From Aliarcobacter sp. (GTDB lineage: Bacteria; Campylobacterota; Campylobacteria; Campylobacterales; Arcobacteraceae), in contig JAQTXA010000009.1 of assembly GCA_028689025.1 (NCBI GenBank), positions 1 through 64,000 on the forward strand: 64,000 nucleotides of DNA, read 5' to 3'. The position numbers and the translations under genes were made by a program. The notes below the pieces were generated by a model. It did no database searches and was not told where the DNA came from. It saw only the letters and a program-made list of their open reading frames with translations. Positions 37,560 through 46,151 of this stretch are shown piece after piece; position 1 is the first letter of the stretch; every line of letters starts with the position of its first letter.

Positions 37560-40500
37560 ATGCCAAAAAGAGAAGATATAAAATCTATTTTACTTATCGG
37601 TTCTGGACCAATTGTAATTGGTCAAGCATGTGAGTTTGATTACTCAGGTACTCAAGCTACAAAAACGCTTAAAGAGCTAGGGTATAGAGTTGTTTTAATA
37701 AATTCAAATCCAGCGACGATTATGACTGATCCTGAATTTGCTGATAAAACTTATATCGAACCAATTACAGAAGCTGTAGTTGCTAAGATTATTGAAAAAG
37801 AAAAAATTGATGCTATTTTACCTACTATGGGTGGACAAACTGCACTAAATGTTGCAACTTCAATGTACGACAAAGGTATGTTAGAAGGAGTTCATTTTTT
37901 AGGAGCTCATCCAGATGCAATTAAAAAAGGTGAAGATAGACATCTTTTTAATGAAGCTATGATAAAAATTGGTATGGATTTACCAAGAAGTGCAAACGCA
38001 TATAGCGTTGAAGAAGCTATGAGAGTAGCAAAAGAGATAGGTTTTCCAGTAATCTCTAGAGCATCATTTACACTTGCAGGTGGTGGAAGCGGTGTTGCTT
38101 ATAATATGGAAGAGTTTAAAAAACTTGCTGAAATAGGAATAGAAGCCTCTCCAATTAATGAAATTGAAATTATGGAATCTATGCTTGGATGGAAAGAATA
38201 CGAAATGGAAGTTATCAGAGATAAAAATGATAACTGCATTATCGTATGTTCTATTGAAAACTTAGACCCAATGGGTGTTCATACGGGAGATTCTGTAACT
38301 ATTGCACCAGCACTAACACTTACAGATAAAGAGTACCAAGATATGAGAAATGCATCTTTTGCAATTCTTAGAGAAATTGGTGTTGATACTGGTGGTTCAA
38401 ATGTTCAATTCTCAATCTGTCCTAATACTGGAAGAATGATTGTAATCGAAATGAATCCAAGGGTTTCAAGATCATCAGCACTTGCATCAAAAGCAACTGG
38501 TTACCCAATTGCAAAAGTAGCAACTTTACTAGCTGTTGGATTTACACTTGATGAAATTCAAAATGATATTACAGGTACAACTGCATCATTTGAACCAGTA
38601 ATTGATTATATCGTTACTAAAGTTCCAAGATTTACTTTTGAAAAATTCCCAAAAGCAGATTCAACACTAACAACTTCTATGAAATCAGTTGGTGAAGTAA
38701 TGGCAATTGGAAGAACTTTTAATGAATCTATCCAAAAAGCTCTTTGTTCACTAGAAACAGGACTTGTAGGATTCGATAGAATCGCTGGAGATTTAGATTT
38801 CATTAAAAAAGAGATTAGAAGACCAAATGATAAAAGACTTTTATACCTAATGGAAGGGATGAGACAAGGTCTTACAAATCAAGATATTTTTGAATTATCA
38901 AAAATTGACCCTTGGTTCTTATCAAAATTTAGAGAAATTCATGATTTAGAAGTTTCAATAAATGAATCAATTTTAACAGATGAAACATTTATGAGAAAAA
39001 TCAAAACAAATGGATTTAGCGATAAAATGATTGCAAATCTAATTGGTAAAACTGAAGAAGATATTTATCAAGCTAGAAAAACTTTAGATGTAGATTTTGA
39101 ATACAACGAAGTTGATACTTGTTCTGCTGAGTTTAAAGCTTTAACACCATATTTATATTCAACTACAAATATTACAAAACTACCAAAAGTTGCAAAAGTT
39201 GAATCAAACGAGAAAAAAGTAATGATTATTGGTGGTGGACCAAATAGAATCGGTCAAGGGATTGAGTTTGATTATTGTTGTGTACACGCATCATTTGCTT
39301 TAAATGAAATGGGTGTAAAAACAATTATGTATAACTGCAACCCTGAAACTGTATCAACAGATTATGATACTTCAGATGTTTTATACTTTGAACCAATTGA
39401 TTTTGAACACGTAAGAAGCGTAGTTGAAAAAGAGAATCCAGATGGTGTAATTGTACACTTTGGTGGACAAACTCCACTTAAACTTGCAAATGCTTTAACA
39501 AAAGCAGGGGCAAAAATTATAGGAACTACTGCTGAAGTTATTGATTTAGCAGAAGATAGAAAAAAATTCTCAGCATTTGTTGAAAATATTGGATTATTAC
39601 AACCTGAAAATGGAACAGCTGTTGAAGTAACAGAAGCTATTGAAATTGCTGAAAAAATTGGTTATCCAGTACTTGTAAGACCTTCATTTGTACTTGGTGG
39701 AAGAGGAATGAGAATTGTTTATTCAAGTGATGAGTTAAAACAATATATGGATGAAGCAGTTTCAGTTTCAAATGATGCACCAGTTTTAATTGATAAATTC
39801 CTAGATAGAGCAATCGAACTTGATGTTGATTGTATTTGTGATGGAAAAGAAGTTTATATTGGTGGAATTATGCAACATATTGAAGAAGCAGGGATTCACT
39901 CAGGGGATTCAGCTTGTTCATTACCTCCAATCTCAATTAGTGATGATTTAATTAAACAATTAGAAACAAAAACTAAAGAGATGGCTTTAGGTCTTGGTGT
40001 TGTTGGACTTATGAATACTCAATATGCAATTCACAAAGGTGAAATTTATCTAATTGAAGTAAATCCAAGAGCTAGTAGAACTGTTCCATTTGTATCAAAA
40101 GCTACTGGTATGCCACTTGCAAAAGTTGCAACAAGAGTTATGTGGGGTGAAACTTTAAGAGCTGCATTAGCTGTTTATGATAAAGATATTGTAACAGAGG
40201 GTAATGGTGTATTAAAACCAAAATTAAAAGGTCATGTTGCTGTTAAAGAAGCTGTATTCCCATTTAATAAACTTTCAGGAGCTGATTTATTATTAAGTCC
40301 TGAAATGAAGTCAACTGGTGAAGTTATGGGTATTTCTGATAGCTTTGGAATGGCTTTTGCTAAATCACAAACTGCTGCAAAAAATGACCTTCCAAAAGGT
40401 GGAAAAGTATTTATTTCATTATGTGATTTAGATAAAGAGTTTGCTCCAAGTATTGCAAAAGGTTTAACTGAAAATGGCTTTACAATCGTAGCAACTGGTG

Positions 40501-40802
40501 GAACTTATACTATTATAAATGAAGCTGGTGTTGCGTGTGAAAAAGTATTAAAAGTTAGCGAGGGAAGACCAAATATCACAGATTTACTTACAAATGGTGA
40601 TATTGCAATGGCAATTAATACAAGTGAAGCAAAAGAGTCATCAAAAGATGATGGAAAAGATATTAGAAGATCAGTTCTTAGAATGAATGTTCCATATTTT
40701 ACAACAGTAGCAGCTGCAAATGCAGCAGTTGAAGCAATCAAAGTTTTAAAAACAAATGATGTTTCAACTCCTAAATCAATCCAAGAATTCTTAAACGATT
40801 AA
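37560..40802 (+). CDS. carB: Carbamoyl-phosphate synthase large subunit
   Basis: CarB makes carbamoyl phosphate for arginine and pyrimidine synthesis. The 1,080-residue protein has the usual duplicated ATP-grasp layout: [28 protein letters not shown] at the start, [24 protein letters not shown] (first half, about 302-325), [20 protein letters not shown] (second half, about 559), [20 protein letters not shown], and an MGS-like allosteric domain from about residue 940. Length is normal. The small subunit is elsewhere. A YrdC-like gene follows six bases later. Confidence 0.98.
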   Translation: MPKREDIKSILLIGSGPIVIGQACEFDYSGTQATKTLKELGYRVVLINSNPATIMTDPEFADKTYIEPITEAVVAKIIEKEKIDAILPTMGGQTALNVATSMYDKGMLEGVHFLGAHPDAIKKGEDRHLFNEAMIKIGMDLPRSANAYSVEEAMRVAKEIGFPVISRASFTLAGGGSGVAYNMEEFKKLAEIGIEASPINEIEIMESMLGWKEYEMEVIRDKNDNCIIVCSIENLDPMGVHTGDSVTIAPALTLTDKEYQDMRNASFAILREIGVDTGGSNVQFSICPNTGRMIVIEMNPRVSRSSALASKATGYPIAKVATLLAVGFTLDEIQNDITGTTASFEPVIDYIVTKVPRFTFEKFPKADSTLTTSMKSVGEVMAIGRTFNESIQKALCSLETGLVGFDRIAGDLDFIKKEIRRPNDKRLLYLMEGMRQGLTNQDIFELSKIDPWFLSKFREIHDLEVSINESILTDETFMRKIKTNGFSDKMIANLIGKTEEDIYQARKTLDVDFEYNEVDTCSAEFKALTPYLYSTTNITKLPKVAKVESNEKKVMIIGGGPNRIGQGIEFDYCCVHASFALNEMGVKTIMYNCNPETVSTDYDTSDVLYFEPIDFEHVRSVVEKENPDGVIVHFGGQTPLKLANALTKAGAKIIGTTAEVIDLAEDRKKFSAFVENIGLLQPENGTAVEVTEAIEIAEKIGYPVLVRPSFVLGGRGMRIVYSSDELKQYMDEAVSVSNDAPVLIDKFLDRAIELDVDCICDGKEVYIGGIMQHIEEAGIHSGDSACSLPPISISDDLIKQLETKTKEMALGLGVVGLMNTQYAIHKGEIYLIEVNPRASRTVPFVSKATGMPLAKVATRVMWGETLRAALAVYDKDIVTEGNGVLKPKLKGHVAVKEAVFPFNKLSGADLLLSPEMKSTGEVMGISDSFGMAFAKSQTAAKNDLPKGGKVFISLCDLDKEFAPSIAKGLTENGFTIVATGGTYTIINEAGVACEKVLKVSEGRPNITDLLTNGDIAMAINTSEAKESSKDDGKDIRRSVLRMNVPYFTTVAAANAAVEAIKVLKTNDVSTPKSIQEFLND

Positions 40803-40808
40803 GAACTA

Positions 40809-41252
40809 ATGGATTCTTCTTTAGTTTATCTAGTTCAAACAGATACAACAGTAGGTTTCTCATCATTAAATGATGAGAAACTCTCTTTCATCAAACAAAG
40901 ACCAACATCAAAAAAAATACTTCATACAGTTGATTCTTTTAAGACTTTAACTCAACATACAAGAGTTCCAAAAAGTTTTAGGAAAAGAGTAAGAAATAGT
41001 AAAAGAACAACTTTTATTTATCCAAATACAAAGTCATTTAGGGTTGTGCCTAAAGATTCTGATTTTTATGATTTTATTCATAAATTCAATATTTTGTATT
41101 CAACATCAGCAAATAAAACAGGTGAAAATTTTGATAAAGATTTTGCAACAATTGGAGCTGATATTTTGGTTGAAGATAAAAAAGGTTTTTATGAGACAAA
41201 AGCTTCAACAATAATAAAACTTTCGAAAAAAACATCAAAGATAGTACGATAA
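40809..41252 (+). CDS. Short Sua5/YrdC/YciO-like protein
   Basis: The 147-residue protein has a YrdC-like core: VYLVQTDTTVGFSSLNDEKLSFIKQRPTSKK at the start (threonylcarbamoyl-AMP synthase normally has PTDTVYGL and KxR) and FNILYSTSANKTGE, the conserved SAN motif. It is about 40 residues shorter than typical TsaC. A tRNA t6A role is plausible but a non-catalytic RNA-binding paralog is equally possible. It forms an operon with carB. Confidence 0.7.
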   Translation: MDSSLVYLVQTDTTVGFSSLNDEKLSFIKQRPTSKKILHTVDSFKTLTQHTRVPKSFRKRVRNSKRTTFIYPNTKSFRVVPKDSDFYDFIHKFNILYSTSANKTGENFDKDFATIGADILVEDKKGFYETKASTIIKLSKKTSKIVR

Positions 41253-41288
41253 TAGTGAGTTTTAAGCAAAAACAAACTCAAACTAAAA

Positions 41289-41294
41289 TATAAT
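41289..41294 (+). promoter_or_regulatory. -10 box for tRNA-Glu
   Basis: TATAAT sits 18 bp before the mature tRNA 5' end, preceded by an A/T-rich stretch without a strong -35 box, in the style of Campylobacterota housekeeping promoters. It lies outside the element, so the host promoter still drives the reconstituted tRNA. Confidence 0.6.
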
Positions 41295-41312
41295 CCTACT
41301 CCTTAAAAAAAT

Positions 41313-41388
41313 GACCCTGTCGTCTAGTGGCCAAGGACGTCTGGATTTCCTCCAGAACACGCAAGTTCGAATCTTGCTGGGGTCGCCA
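41313..41388 (+). tRNA. tRNA-Glu (UUC)
   Basis: A complete 76-nt cloverleaf with encoded CCA. Acceptor GACCCTG pairs with TGGGGTC (with G-T at the base), the anticodon stem is TCTGG/CCAGA around loop ATTTCCT with anticodon TTC, and the T-arm is GCAAG-TTCGAAT-CTTGC. The D-arm begins TCGTCTAGTGG as in other tRNA-Glu genes. Its 3' 46 bases are repeated at the far end of the integrated element, so this gene is a hybrid: 5' part from the host and 3' part brought in by the element. Confidence 0.96.
41343..41388 (+). repeat. attL (tRNA 3' end copy)
   Basis: Left attachment repeat from the anticodon stem to the CCA end of tRNA-Glu. It matches 44 of 46 bases with 49829-49874. The two differences are 41364 (A, T at the other end) and 41374 (T, A at the other end), which pair with each other in the T-stem. 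Confidence 0.95.
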
Positions 41389-41395
41389 TCGATTT

Positions 41396-41417
41396 AAAGG
41401 GCTTTCTAAAGCTTTTT
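41396..41417 (+). terminator. Hairpin terminator supplied by the element after tRNA-Glu
   Basis: AAAGGGCTTT and AAAGCTTTTT pair across a CT loop (two G-U wobbles on the plus strand) and run into T-rich sequence. It starts 8 bp after the tRNA CCA, inside the element, and replaces whatever terminator the host gene once had. Confidence 0.5.
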
Positions 41418-41439
41418 AAGTTTTATTTTTTAAACTATC

Positions 41440-41463
41440 TTCCCACCTATTTCCCACCTGAAA
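41440..41463. repeat. Terminal direct repeat, left copy (tandem TTCCCACCT)
   Basis: A 24-bp sequence built of two copies of TTCCCACCT one base apart, followed by GAAA. An identical 24-bp copy lies at 49685-49708 near the right end. The left copy is 52 bp inside attL, the right one 121 bp inside attR, as expected for integrase or excisionase arm-type sites. Confidence 0.7.
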
Positions 41464-41691
41464 TTAAAAAAACATACTTATTAATAAAATATAAATTTTT
41501 TATATTAATAATAATTTTTAAGTTACTAAATTTAAACCTCACTGCATATAGAATTATTTAATGTAATTCAATAAATTTTACTACACATAGAAGCCAATTT
41601 TTAGGCACTTTTTCTACTTTTTCAATTGTTGATTAAACTTTTAAAACTTTATATACTTGATTAGTTTTTAAATTAGAGGATAAGAGCAATA

Positions 41692-41958
41692 ATGTATAAC
41701 AATGAAAAAGAGTTAACTAAGATTTTTATTATTGAAAAAATCAATGAAAAATTTAAGAAATATAAATATGCTATTGCTTTTCGACCTCAAATTGCTACGG
41801 TAGTAATTTCTACAAGATATGCGAATCTTATACATTTAAGAGAAACGAATCAATTGCCTTGGAGAGATTTTGGTGGATTACATCTTTATACTAAAAGTGA
41901 TATTGCTGATTATATATTAAAAAATATTGGCAAAAAAAACTTTAAGATTTTAAAATAA
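41692..41958 (+). CDS. Small helix-turn-helix/excisionase-like protein
   Basis: The 88-residue basic protein has a C-terminal segment (TRYANLIHLRETNQLPWRDFGGLHLYTKSDIADYIL, about residues 44-79) of the AlpA/HTH_17 type: a helix-turn-helix, then a glycine turn and an aromatic wing leading to a DIxxYI helix. It could be the excisionase (recombination directionality factor), since it is the first gene next to attL. The ribosome site AGAGGA lies 14 bp upstream of the ATG. It resembles in plan, not in sequence, the HTH protein at 44957. Confidence 0.6.
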   Translation: MYNNEKELTKIFIIEKINEKFKKYKYAIAFRPQIATVVISTRYANLIHLRETNQLPWRDFGGLHLYTKSDIADYILKNIGKKNFKILK

Positions 41959-42119
41959 TGGAAGGAGCTACCGAAGTAACTCTTTTTAGTTAGTTTGGCG
42001 ACTAATTAGGGCAATTATAACAAATATCTAAATAAATATCAAGCTTTTAATCCAATTTTCTTTTCAAAAAAAAATCAACTTAAGTGTTGAGGATAAAGTA
42101 TTGTCTAAAAAACTACATA

Positions 42120-42665
42120 AAGCGGTAGAGTATAAGGACTGCACAGTAAGGTGAAACCCTGCGATAAAATTAAATACTTATACAAGGTGAGAATGAACTC
42201 ACCGAAAACAATCACAGCCAAATAAGAGACCAAATCAGCAAGGTGTGAGGAAGTGTATGTGGTACGATTCACCTTGGAGATGCCCGTTCATCTGCGAAAG
42301 CAGTAGCAAGGACACTCCTATAGATTTACCAGTTAATATATAAAACAGAGGTTTTTAAATTAGTAGTAATACTAATACTGGATTTATTAAAGATATAGGT
42401 TACTAGATAAGGGGAACCGTCTAGTGTAATTGTGTTGTAGATTAAGAGCTGAACAATAATCTACTTAAGTCGTAAGCGAAAGTCCTGCAAAAGCCGTGTC
42501 ATTTGTAACTTTTAGACTAACTTGTCCTGTACTATTTTGTTAAATCCAAAGTAGTACAAGGGCAAGTTGTCTCCGCTCTTGAGCCATTCCCTACCATATC
42601 ATTTGAACTTAGCCAAAGGCGAACGGCAAGATTAACTTAAAAGAGCGGGGACAACTGAGACAAAA
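42120..42665 (+). ncRNA. Large densely structured non-coding RNA candidate
   Basis: The 765-bp gap has no credible ORF but carries at least nine perfect or near-perfect helices in order: GGTGAG/CTCACC (42186-42203), CAAGGTG/CACCTTG (42239-42276), CTGC-GAAA-GCAG with a GNRA tetraloop (42292-42303), CCTATA/TATAGG (42317-42399) enclosing TAGTA/TACTA (42361-42374), ACTAGA/TCTAGT (42402-42425), GTAGATTA/TAATCTAC (42437-42464), CTTGTCC-TGTACTA with TAGTACAAGGGCAAG (42521-42566), and a 16-bp outer stem (42565-42580 with 42641-42656). G+C is higher than in its flanks. The mismatches in the two longest stems are G-U wobbles only if the plus strand is the RNA. I cannot assign a family; ORF-less group II intron remnants and large ornate RNAs (GOLLD/ROOL type) are alternatives. 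Confidence 0.65.
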
Positions 42666-42723
42666 AAGGTGGAAGAAAAATCTAAATATCTTTCTAAATA
42701 ATTGAGAAATAATTTGTAAAATT

Positions 42724-43080
42724 TTATTTTTCAATTCCATATCTTTTATACCAATCAGTAGAGCAAAACTCAACTAGCATATTTTCATCATTATCTAAAG
42801 AGTATAAATATTCATCATTTGGATATTTTTCTCTTAGGATTCTTATAGTTTTATTTACAAAATTAAAATGCTCTTTTATTTCCTTTGGTGTTGGGTCATA
42901 AATACTTAAATTGTTTAATATACCTTTTGTTTTGTCGATAGCTCTTTGTTCTTCTGTTACAAAGTCTAAAAATGTATTAGTTCTTTCCTTTCCGTGTCTA
43001 ACTTTTTTACTCTCCATAAACTCTAAATACTCTTTATAATTAAAAACCTCTTTAGGTTGAGAATTTGGAATAGCTGTCAT
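42724..43080 (-). CDS. Unknown element protein, paralog B of 43934-44287
   Basis: The soluble, charged protein of 118 residues contains SQPKEVFNYKEYLEFMESKK, YDPTPKEIKEHFNFVNKTIR and ends FCSTDWYKRYGIEK. The same segments occur in the first gene of this operon; the pair are roughly 85% identical by eye, diverging in the middle (residues 46-60). I know no family for it. It is the last gene of a four-gene minus-strand unit, 11 bp after the 113-residue protein, with an AAGGAG site. Confidence 0.75.
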   Translation of the reverse strand: MTAIPNSQPKEVFNYKEYLEFMESKKVRHGKERTNTFLDFVTEEQRAIDKTKGILNNLSIYDPTPKEIKEHFNFVNKTIRILREKYPNDEYLYSLDNDENMLVEFCSTDWYKRYGIEK

Positions 43081-43091
43081 TTTATCTCCTT

Positions 43092-43433
43092 TTAAATCAT
43101 TATTTCTTTGAAGAATTTAAAAGGGTCTATTCCTCTTTCATCTAGCATTTCCATATCTGTTATACCCTCAGCTCTCATTTTATTTGCAAAGTTACTTTCT
43201 AATATTTCCAGTTCCATTTGACCTTGCAATTTCATTGCTGATTGAAGCCCTGATAAATCTGTTAGTGTTTTGATTATTGGAAATTCTCTTAGCCATCTTT
43301 CTAATATTTCCAGATTGTAAGGAGTCGTTATTGAACCACTGTTTCCCAATTCGTTCTCTATCTTTTGATACAGTTCTTGTGTCAAATTTGCTTCCAAATA
43401 ATCCCAGTTCACTTCTGCTTGTATTCTTTCCAT
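43092..43433 (-). CDS. Unknown element protein, helical
   Basis: I do not recognise this acidic, mostly helical protein of 113 residues. It starts MERIQAEVNWDYLEANLTQE and has ELEILESNFANKMRAEGITDMEMLDERGIDPFKFFKEIM at the end. No signal peptide or membrane segment is present, so it is cytoplasmic. It lies between the lipoprotein gene and the second paralog in one operon. Confidence 0.65.
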   Translation of the reverse strand: MERIQAEVNWDYLEANLTQELYQKIENELGNSGSITTPYNLEILERWLREFPIIKTLTDLSGLQSAMKLQGQMELEILESNFANKMRAEGITDMEMLDERGIDPFKFFKEIMI

Positions 43434-43524
43434 TTTTTGCCTTTATTTTAAAATTATATTTGAGTAATATATTTTTTATACTAATTTATAGAATAAAACT
43501 TAATTTTAATAATATTTTATATTT

Positions 43525-43911
43525 TTAATTAATAAAAGGTGAATCTATTATATTTGAATGTGGGCATTGTTTAACAAAATTATCAATAGCTTTCATTTTT
43601 CTTTCCATTCCAAAATCATTTTTGTATGGGCTTAAAATTTTATCAAGTGCATTTTTTGATGGAATGCAATTTGGATTTGTATCTAAAATTGAATTAGTTA
43701 TGCAATATCTATATTCACAACTAAATTTTTGTTCTTCTGTTAGAGTTCTAATATCTATATATCCACTTTTTTTAGTAACTGGGGCTGTATTATTATATGT
43801 TGATACTTTCATAGCATCAGGAACTGGTGGAAGTTGTACACAACCTGTAAATAAAATTGTACTACCTAAAATACCAACAGTAGTTATTAAACTTTTAACT
43901 ATTTTTTTCAT
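43525..43911 (-). CDS. Unknown lipoprotein in the element
   Basis: The protein (128 residues) has a lipoprotein signal peptide ending in LFTGC (lipidated cysteine at residue 24), then a short mature domain with four further cysteines (FSCEYRYCITNSILDTNPNCIPS and KQCPHSN), probably two disulfides. It is likely anchored to the outer or inner membrane in the periplasm. I know no family. A surface or exclusion role like VirB7/Eex proteins is conceivable, but its gene is in the opposite operon to trbJ-K-L. Confidence 0.75.
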   Translation of the reverse strand: MKKIVKSLITTVGILGSTILFTGCVQLPPVPDAMKVSTYNNTAPVTKKSGYIDIRTLTEEQKFSCEYRYCITNSILDTNPNCIPSKNALDKILSPYKNDFGMERKMKAIDNFVKQCPHSNIIDSPFIN

Positions 43912-43933
43912 CTTTTTTTCCTATATTAATTTT

Positions 43934-44287
43934 TTATTTTTCAATTCCATATCTTTTATACCAATCTGTAGAGCAAAACTCAACTAGCATATTTTCATTA
44001 TTATCTAAAGAATATAAATATTCATCATTTGGATATTTTTCTCTTAACACTCTTATAGTTTTATTTACAAAATTAAAATGCTCTTTTATTTCTTTTGGTG
44101 TTGGGTCATAAGAGCTAATATCTTCAATACCTTTTTCATTGTCTGCTCTTTGTTGTTCTTCTGTTACAAAGTCTAAAAGTGTATTAGTTCTTTCTTTTGC
44201 GTGTCTAACTTTTTTACTCTCCATAAACTCTAAATACTCTTTATAATTAAAAACCTCTTTAGGTTGAGAATTTGATTTATTTGGCAT
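43934..44287 (-). CDS. Unknown element protein, paralog A of 42724-43080
   Basis: This 117-residue soluble protein is the first gene of the minus-strand operon and a near duplicate of its last gene; both share SQPKEVFNYKEYLEFMESKK and the C-terminus FCSTDWYKRYGIEK. DNA identity is also high across the whole gene. The intervening genes (lipoprotein and 113-residue protein) are single copy. The arrangement looks like a duplication that left one copy at each end of the unit. Confidence 0.75.
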   Translation of the reverse strand: MPNKSNSQPKEVFNYKEYLEFMESKKVRHAKERTNTLLDFVTEEQQRADNEKGIEDISSYDPTPKEIKEHFNFVNKTIRVLREKYPNDEYLYSLDNNENMLVEFCSTDWYKRYGIEK

Positions 44288-44956
44288 TTAATTCCTTTGA
44301 TTCAATATTACGATAGATATTAATTATAATAATATATTTAATTATATCCTGTTTTGCCTTTTTATTTTCAATCTTTTGTAAAAAATTCTATGTCTATGCA
44401 AATATAAATTGTTATATTCACTAATAAGTGAGTAAATTTGATACATGTAAAATAAATTTTCTAAAAATTATAATTTTATAGGATATTAATTTTTTTTAAT
44501 TTTGGTTTTGATTTTCTTTCATAAAAATTCTAAATCAAATGAAAATTCTTTTTCTAATTTTTAAATTTACAAAATATAAATCTCTTTAGAATTTCTACAA
44601 TAAAAAATAAAAAATGTGATTTTGAATATTTAAAAAAGTAAGAGAATGCAGGATAGGGAAACAGTACACAAAATGCCGTCATTTTGTTTTTGTTTCCCGA
44701 CAAGTTCTGCGAAGCTCTTATTTAATTTATTTCAAAAATTAGAAATTTTATGAAATTATTTTTATAAAAAAACTAAAATTAATTTCACCAAAATAAAAAA
44801 TATCTTTTCATTCTAATTAAATTTATATTTTTGAGACATTTCTTATAAAGCCTATTTCATCGAACTTTTAGAAGCATTAAAAAATTTGACATCGATAAAA
44901 AATATATGTTTTAATGAGGATATTAAAAATTATTAAGAAAAAAGGAGCATAGAAAA
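44288..44956. other. 669-bp non-coding spacer between divergent element operons
   Basis: Very A/T-rich, with no ORF worth calling. It must contain the promoters of the four-gene minus operon and of the HTH-trbJKL plus operon. The only G+C-richer island is 44640-44720, which holds a nested inverted repeat described separately. Confidence 0.7.
44656..44698. repeat. Nested inverted repeat in the element spacer, possible oriT or RNA hairpin
   Basis: GGGAAACA (44656) pairs with TGTTTCCC (44691-44698), and inside it ACAAAATG pairs with CATTTTGT around a CCGT loop, with a small GTAC/TTT internal bulge. No T-run follows, so it is not a simple terminator. It lies in an otherwise featureless A/T-rich spacer midway in the element. 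An origin of transfer or a regulatory RNA structure are both possible. Confidence 0.5.
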
Positions 44957-45202
44957 ATGAGTATAGATAAAGAAGAAGCTTTACAAAAAATTATCAAAGA
45001 AATTGATGATTTAGGTTATAAAAAACAAATTAACTTAAAAACTTCAGATGTTTCAAGAATTTTAGGAGTTTCAAACTCTACAATAGAAAAATGGAGAAAA
45101 GAAGGAATAGGTATTGATTACAACCAAGTAGGTGGAAGAATATTTTATTCAAAGCATTCAATGGCTGAGTGGTTATTAAGAACAAGAGTTAAAACAGCTT
45201 AA
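44957..45202 (+). CDS. AlpA/HTH_17-type small DNA-binding protein
   Basis: The protein (81 residues) has a clear helix-turn-helix: LKTSDVSRILGVSNSTIEKWRKEGIG (about residues 26-51) followed by the wing VGGRIFYSKHSMAEWLL. This plan matches AlpA/excisionase-like or MerR-like small regulators. An AAAGGAG site is 12 bp upstream. It is the first gene of the trbJ-trbK-trbL unit (15-bp gap to trbJ), so it probably controls that operon; excisionase is the other option. Confidence 0.75.
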   Translation: MSIDKEEALQKIIKEIDDLGYKKQINLKTSDVSRILGVSNSTIEKWRKEGIGIDYNQVGGRIFYSKHSMAEWLLRTRVKTA

Positions 45203-45217
45203 AAAATAGGATATAAA

Positions 45218-45946
45218 ATGAAAAGAATAATTTTAAGTAGTTTATTAACCATTGGGTTATTAAACGCAAGTGGTATTCCAGTTGTTGATGCAGTTGCAAA
45301 TGCTCAAGCAATGGCACAAAATATAAAAACAGTTGCTGAATATGCAGAACAGGCTAAAAGATGGGTAGATACAGCAAACCACTATCAAAGTCAATTAAAA
45401 GCTTACAACGACCAGTTAGTAAGTCAAACAGGGATAAGAGATAGTGTTTCTTTTATTCAAGATATTAATGATTTTAATAAATTCTCAAAATCGTATAGTA
45501 AGGATTTTTTGAGTTTAGATAATTCAATGAATTCTAACAGTCCAATAGGAATAAAATCAAAAGAACTATTTGCTAAATATAACCTATATAACGATTGTGA
45601 AGTTAATCATTTGACAAGTAAAGAGCAAGAAGTTTGCAAAGGAAAAATGGAAAGAAAAGTAAGAGATATAGCTGCTTATCAAGAGTATTCAAATAACCTT
45701 GATGGTATTTCAAATAATATAGATGGACTAACAAAAAAATTAGCTACCTCAAAAGATATTAAAGAATCACAAGATATTAATAATGCTATCCAGTTACAAA
45801 TTGCACAACTTGAAATAACAAAAACTCAAGTAGATCTTATGAATCAGCAAAGCAGAACTTTAGATGATGTTGAGAGAAGACAAAAAGAGCAATTATTAAA
45901 ACAAAATCAGGGTAAAAGTGCTGATTTTAGAAAATTACAAAATTAA
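45218..45946 (+). CDS. trbJ: TrbJ/VirB5-like conjugal transfer protein
   Basis: VirB5/TrbJ proteins sit at the pilus tip of P-type conjugation systems. The 242-residue protein has a Sec signal (MKRIILSSLLTIGLLNASG), then the typical helical start IPVVDAVANAQAMAQNIKTVAEYAEQAKRWVDTANHYQSQLKAYNDQL and a long helical C-terminal part; RP4 TrbJ is of about the same size. The order TrbJ-lipoprotein-TrbL matches RP4 trbJ-trbK-trbL and pKM101 traC-eex-traD. The last residues GKSADFRKLQN share nine residues with the next gene product. No other T4SS structural gene is in the element. Confidence 0.85.
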   Translation: MKRIILSSLLTIGLLNASGIPVVDAVANAQAMAQNIKTVAEYAEQAKRWVDTANHYQSQLKAYNDQLVSQTGIRDSVSFIQDINDFNKFSKSYSKDFLSLDNSMNSNSPIGIKSKELFAKYNLYNDCEVNHLTSKEQEVCKGKMERKVRDIAAYQEYSNNLDGISNNIDGLTKKLATSKDIKESQDINNAIQLQIAQLEITKTQVDLMNQQSRTLDDVERRQKEQLLKQNQGKSADFRKLQN

Positions 45947-45952
45947 GGATTT

Positions 45953-46150
45953 ATGATGAAAAAATTTATATTCATTGGATTAATAAGCTTATTTTCTATA
46001 ACAGTTCTTACAGGTTGTATGAGTGATGATGAAAAAAAAGCAAAAGATATTGCTGTTAAAAAGATTATAGAAGAGGATGAAAAAGCCAAAAAAGAAAAAG
46101 AAAATAAAGGCAAAAGTGCCGATTTTAGAAAATTACTAGAAAAGGAATAA
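45953..46150 (+). CDS. trbK: TrbK/Eex-like small lipoprotein
   Basis: The 65-residue lipoprotein has a signal peptide with lipobox VLTGC (cysteine 22) and a very short, charged mature part (about 44 residues) that ends GKSADFRKLLEKE. Position between trbJ and trbL is where RP4 TrbK and IncN Eex, the entry-exclusion lipoproteins, are encoded. The C-terminal GKSADFRKL is identical to that of TrbJ just upstream (DNA 46109-46135 versus 45911-45937, two silent differences). The role as an exclusion protein is inferred from position and type only. ATG codons at 45953 and 45956 are both possible. Confidence 0.75.
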   Translation: MMKKFIFIGLISLFSITVLTGCMSDDEKKAKDIAVKKIIEEDEKAKKEKENKGKSADFRKLLEKE

Positions 46151-46151
46151 A

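Noticed and set aside
42120-42665. Group II intron (degenerate, without reverse transcriptase)
   Set aside because: The segment has GNRA hairpins and long stems reminiscent of domain I, but I found neither a GUGYG 5' end nor a domain V hairpin (AGC...GAAA...GUU), and no maturase lies in the island. Kept only as an alternative.
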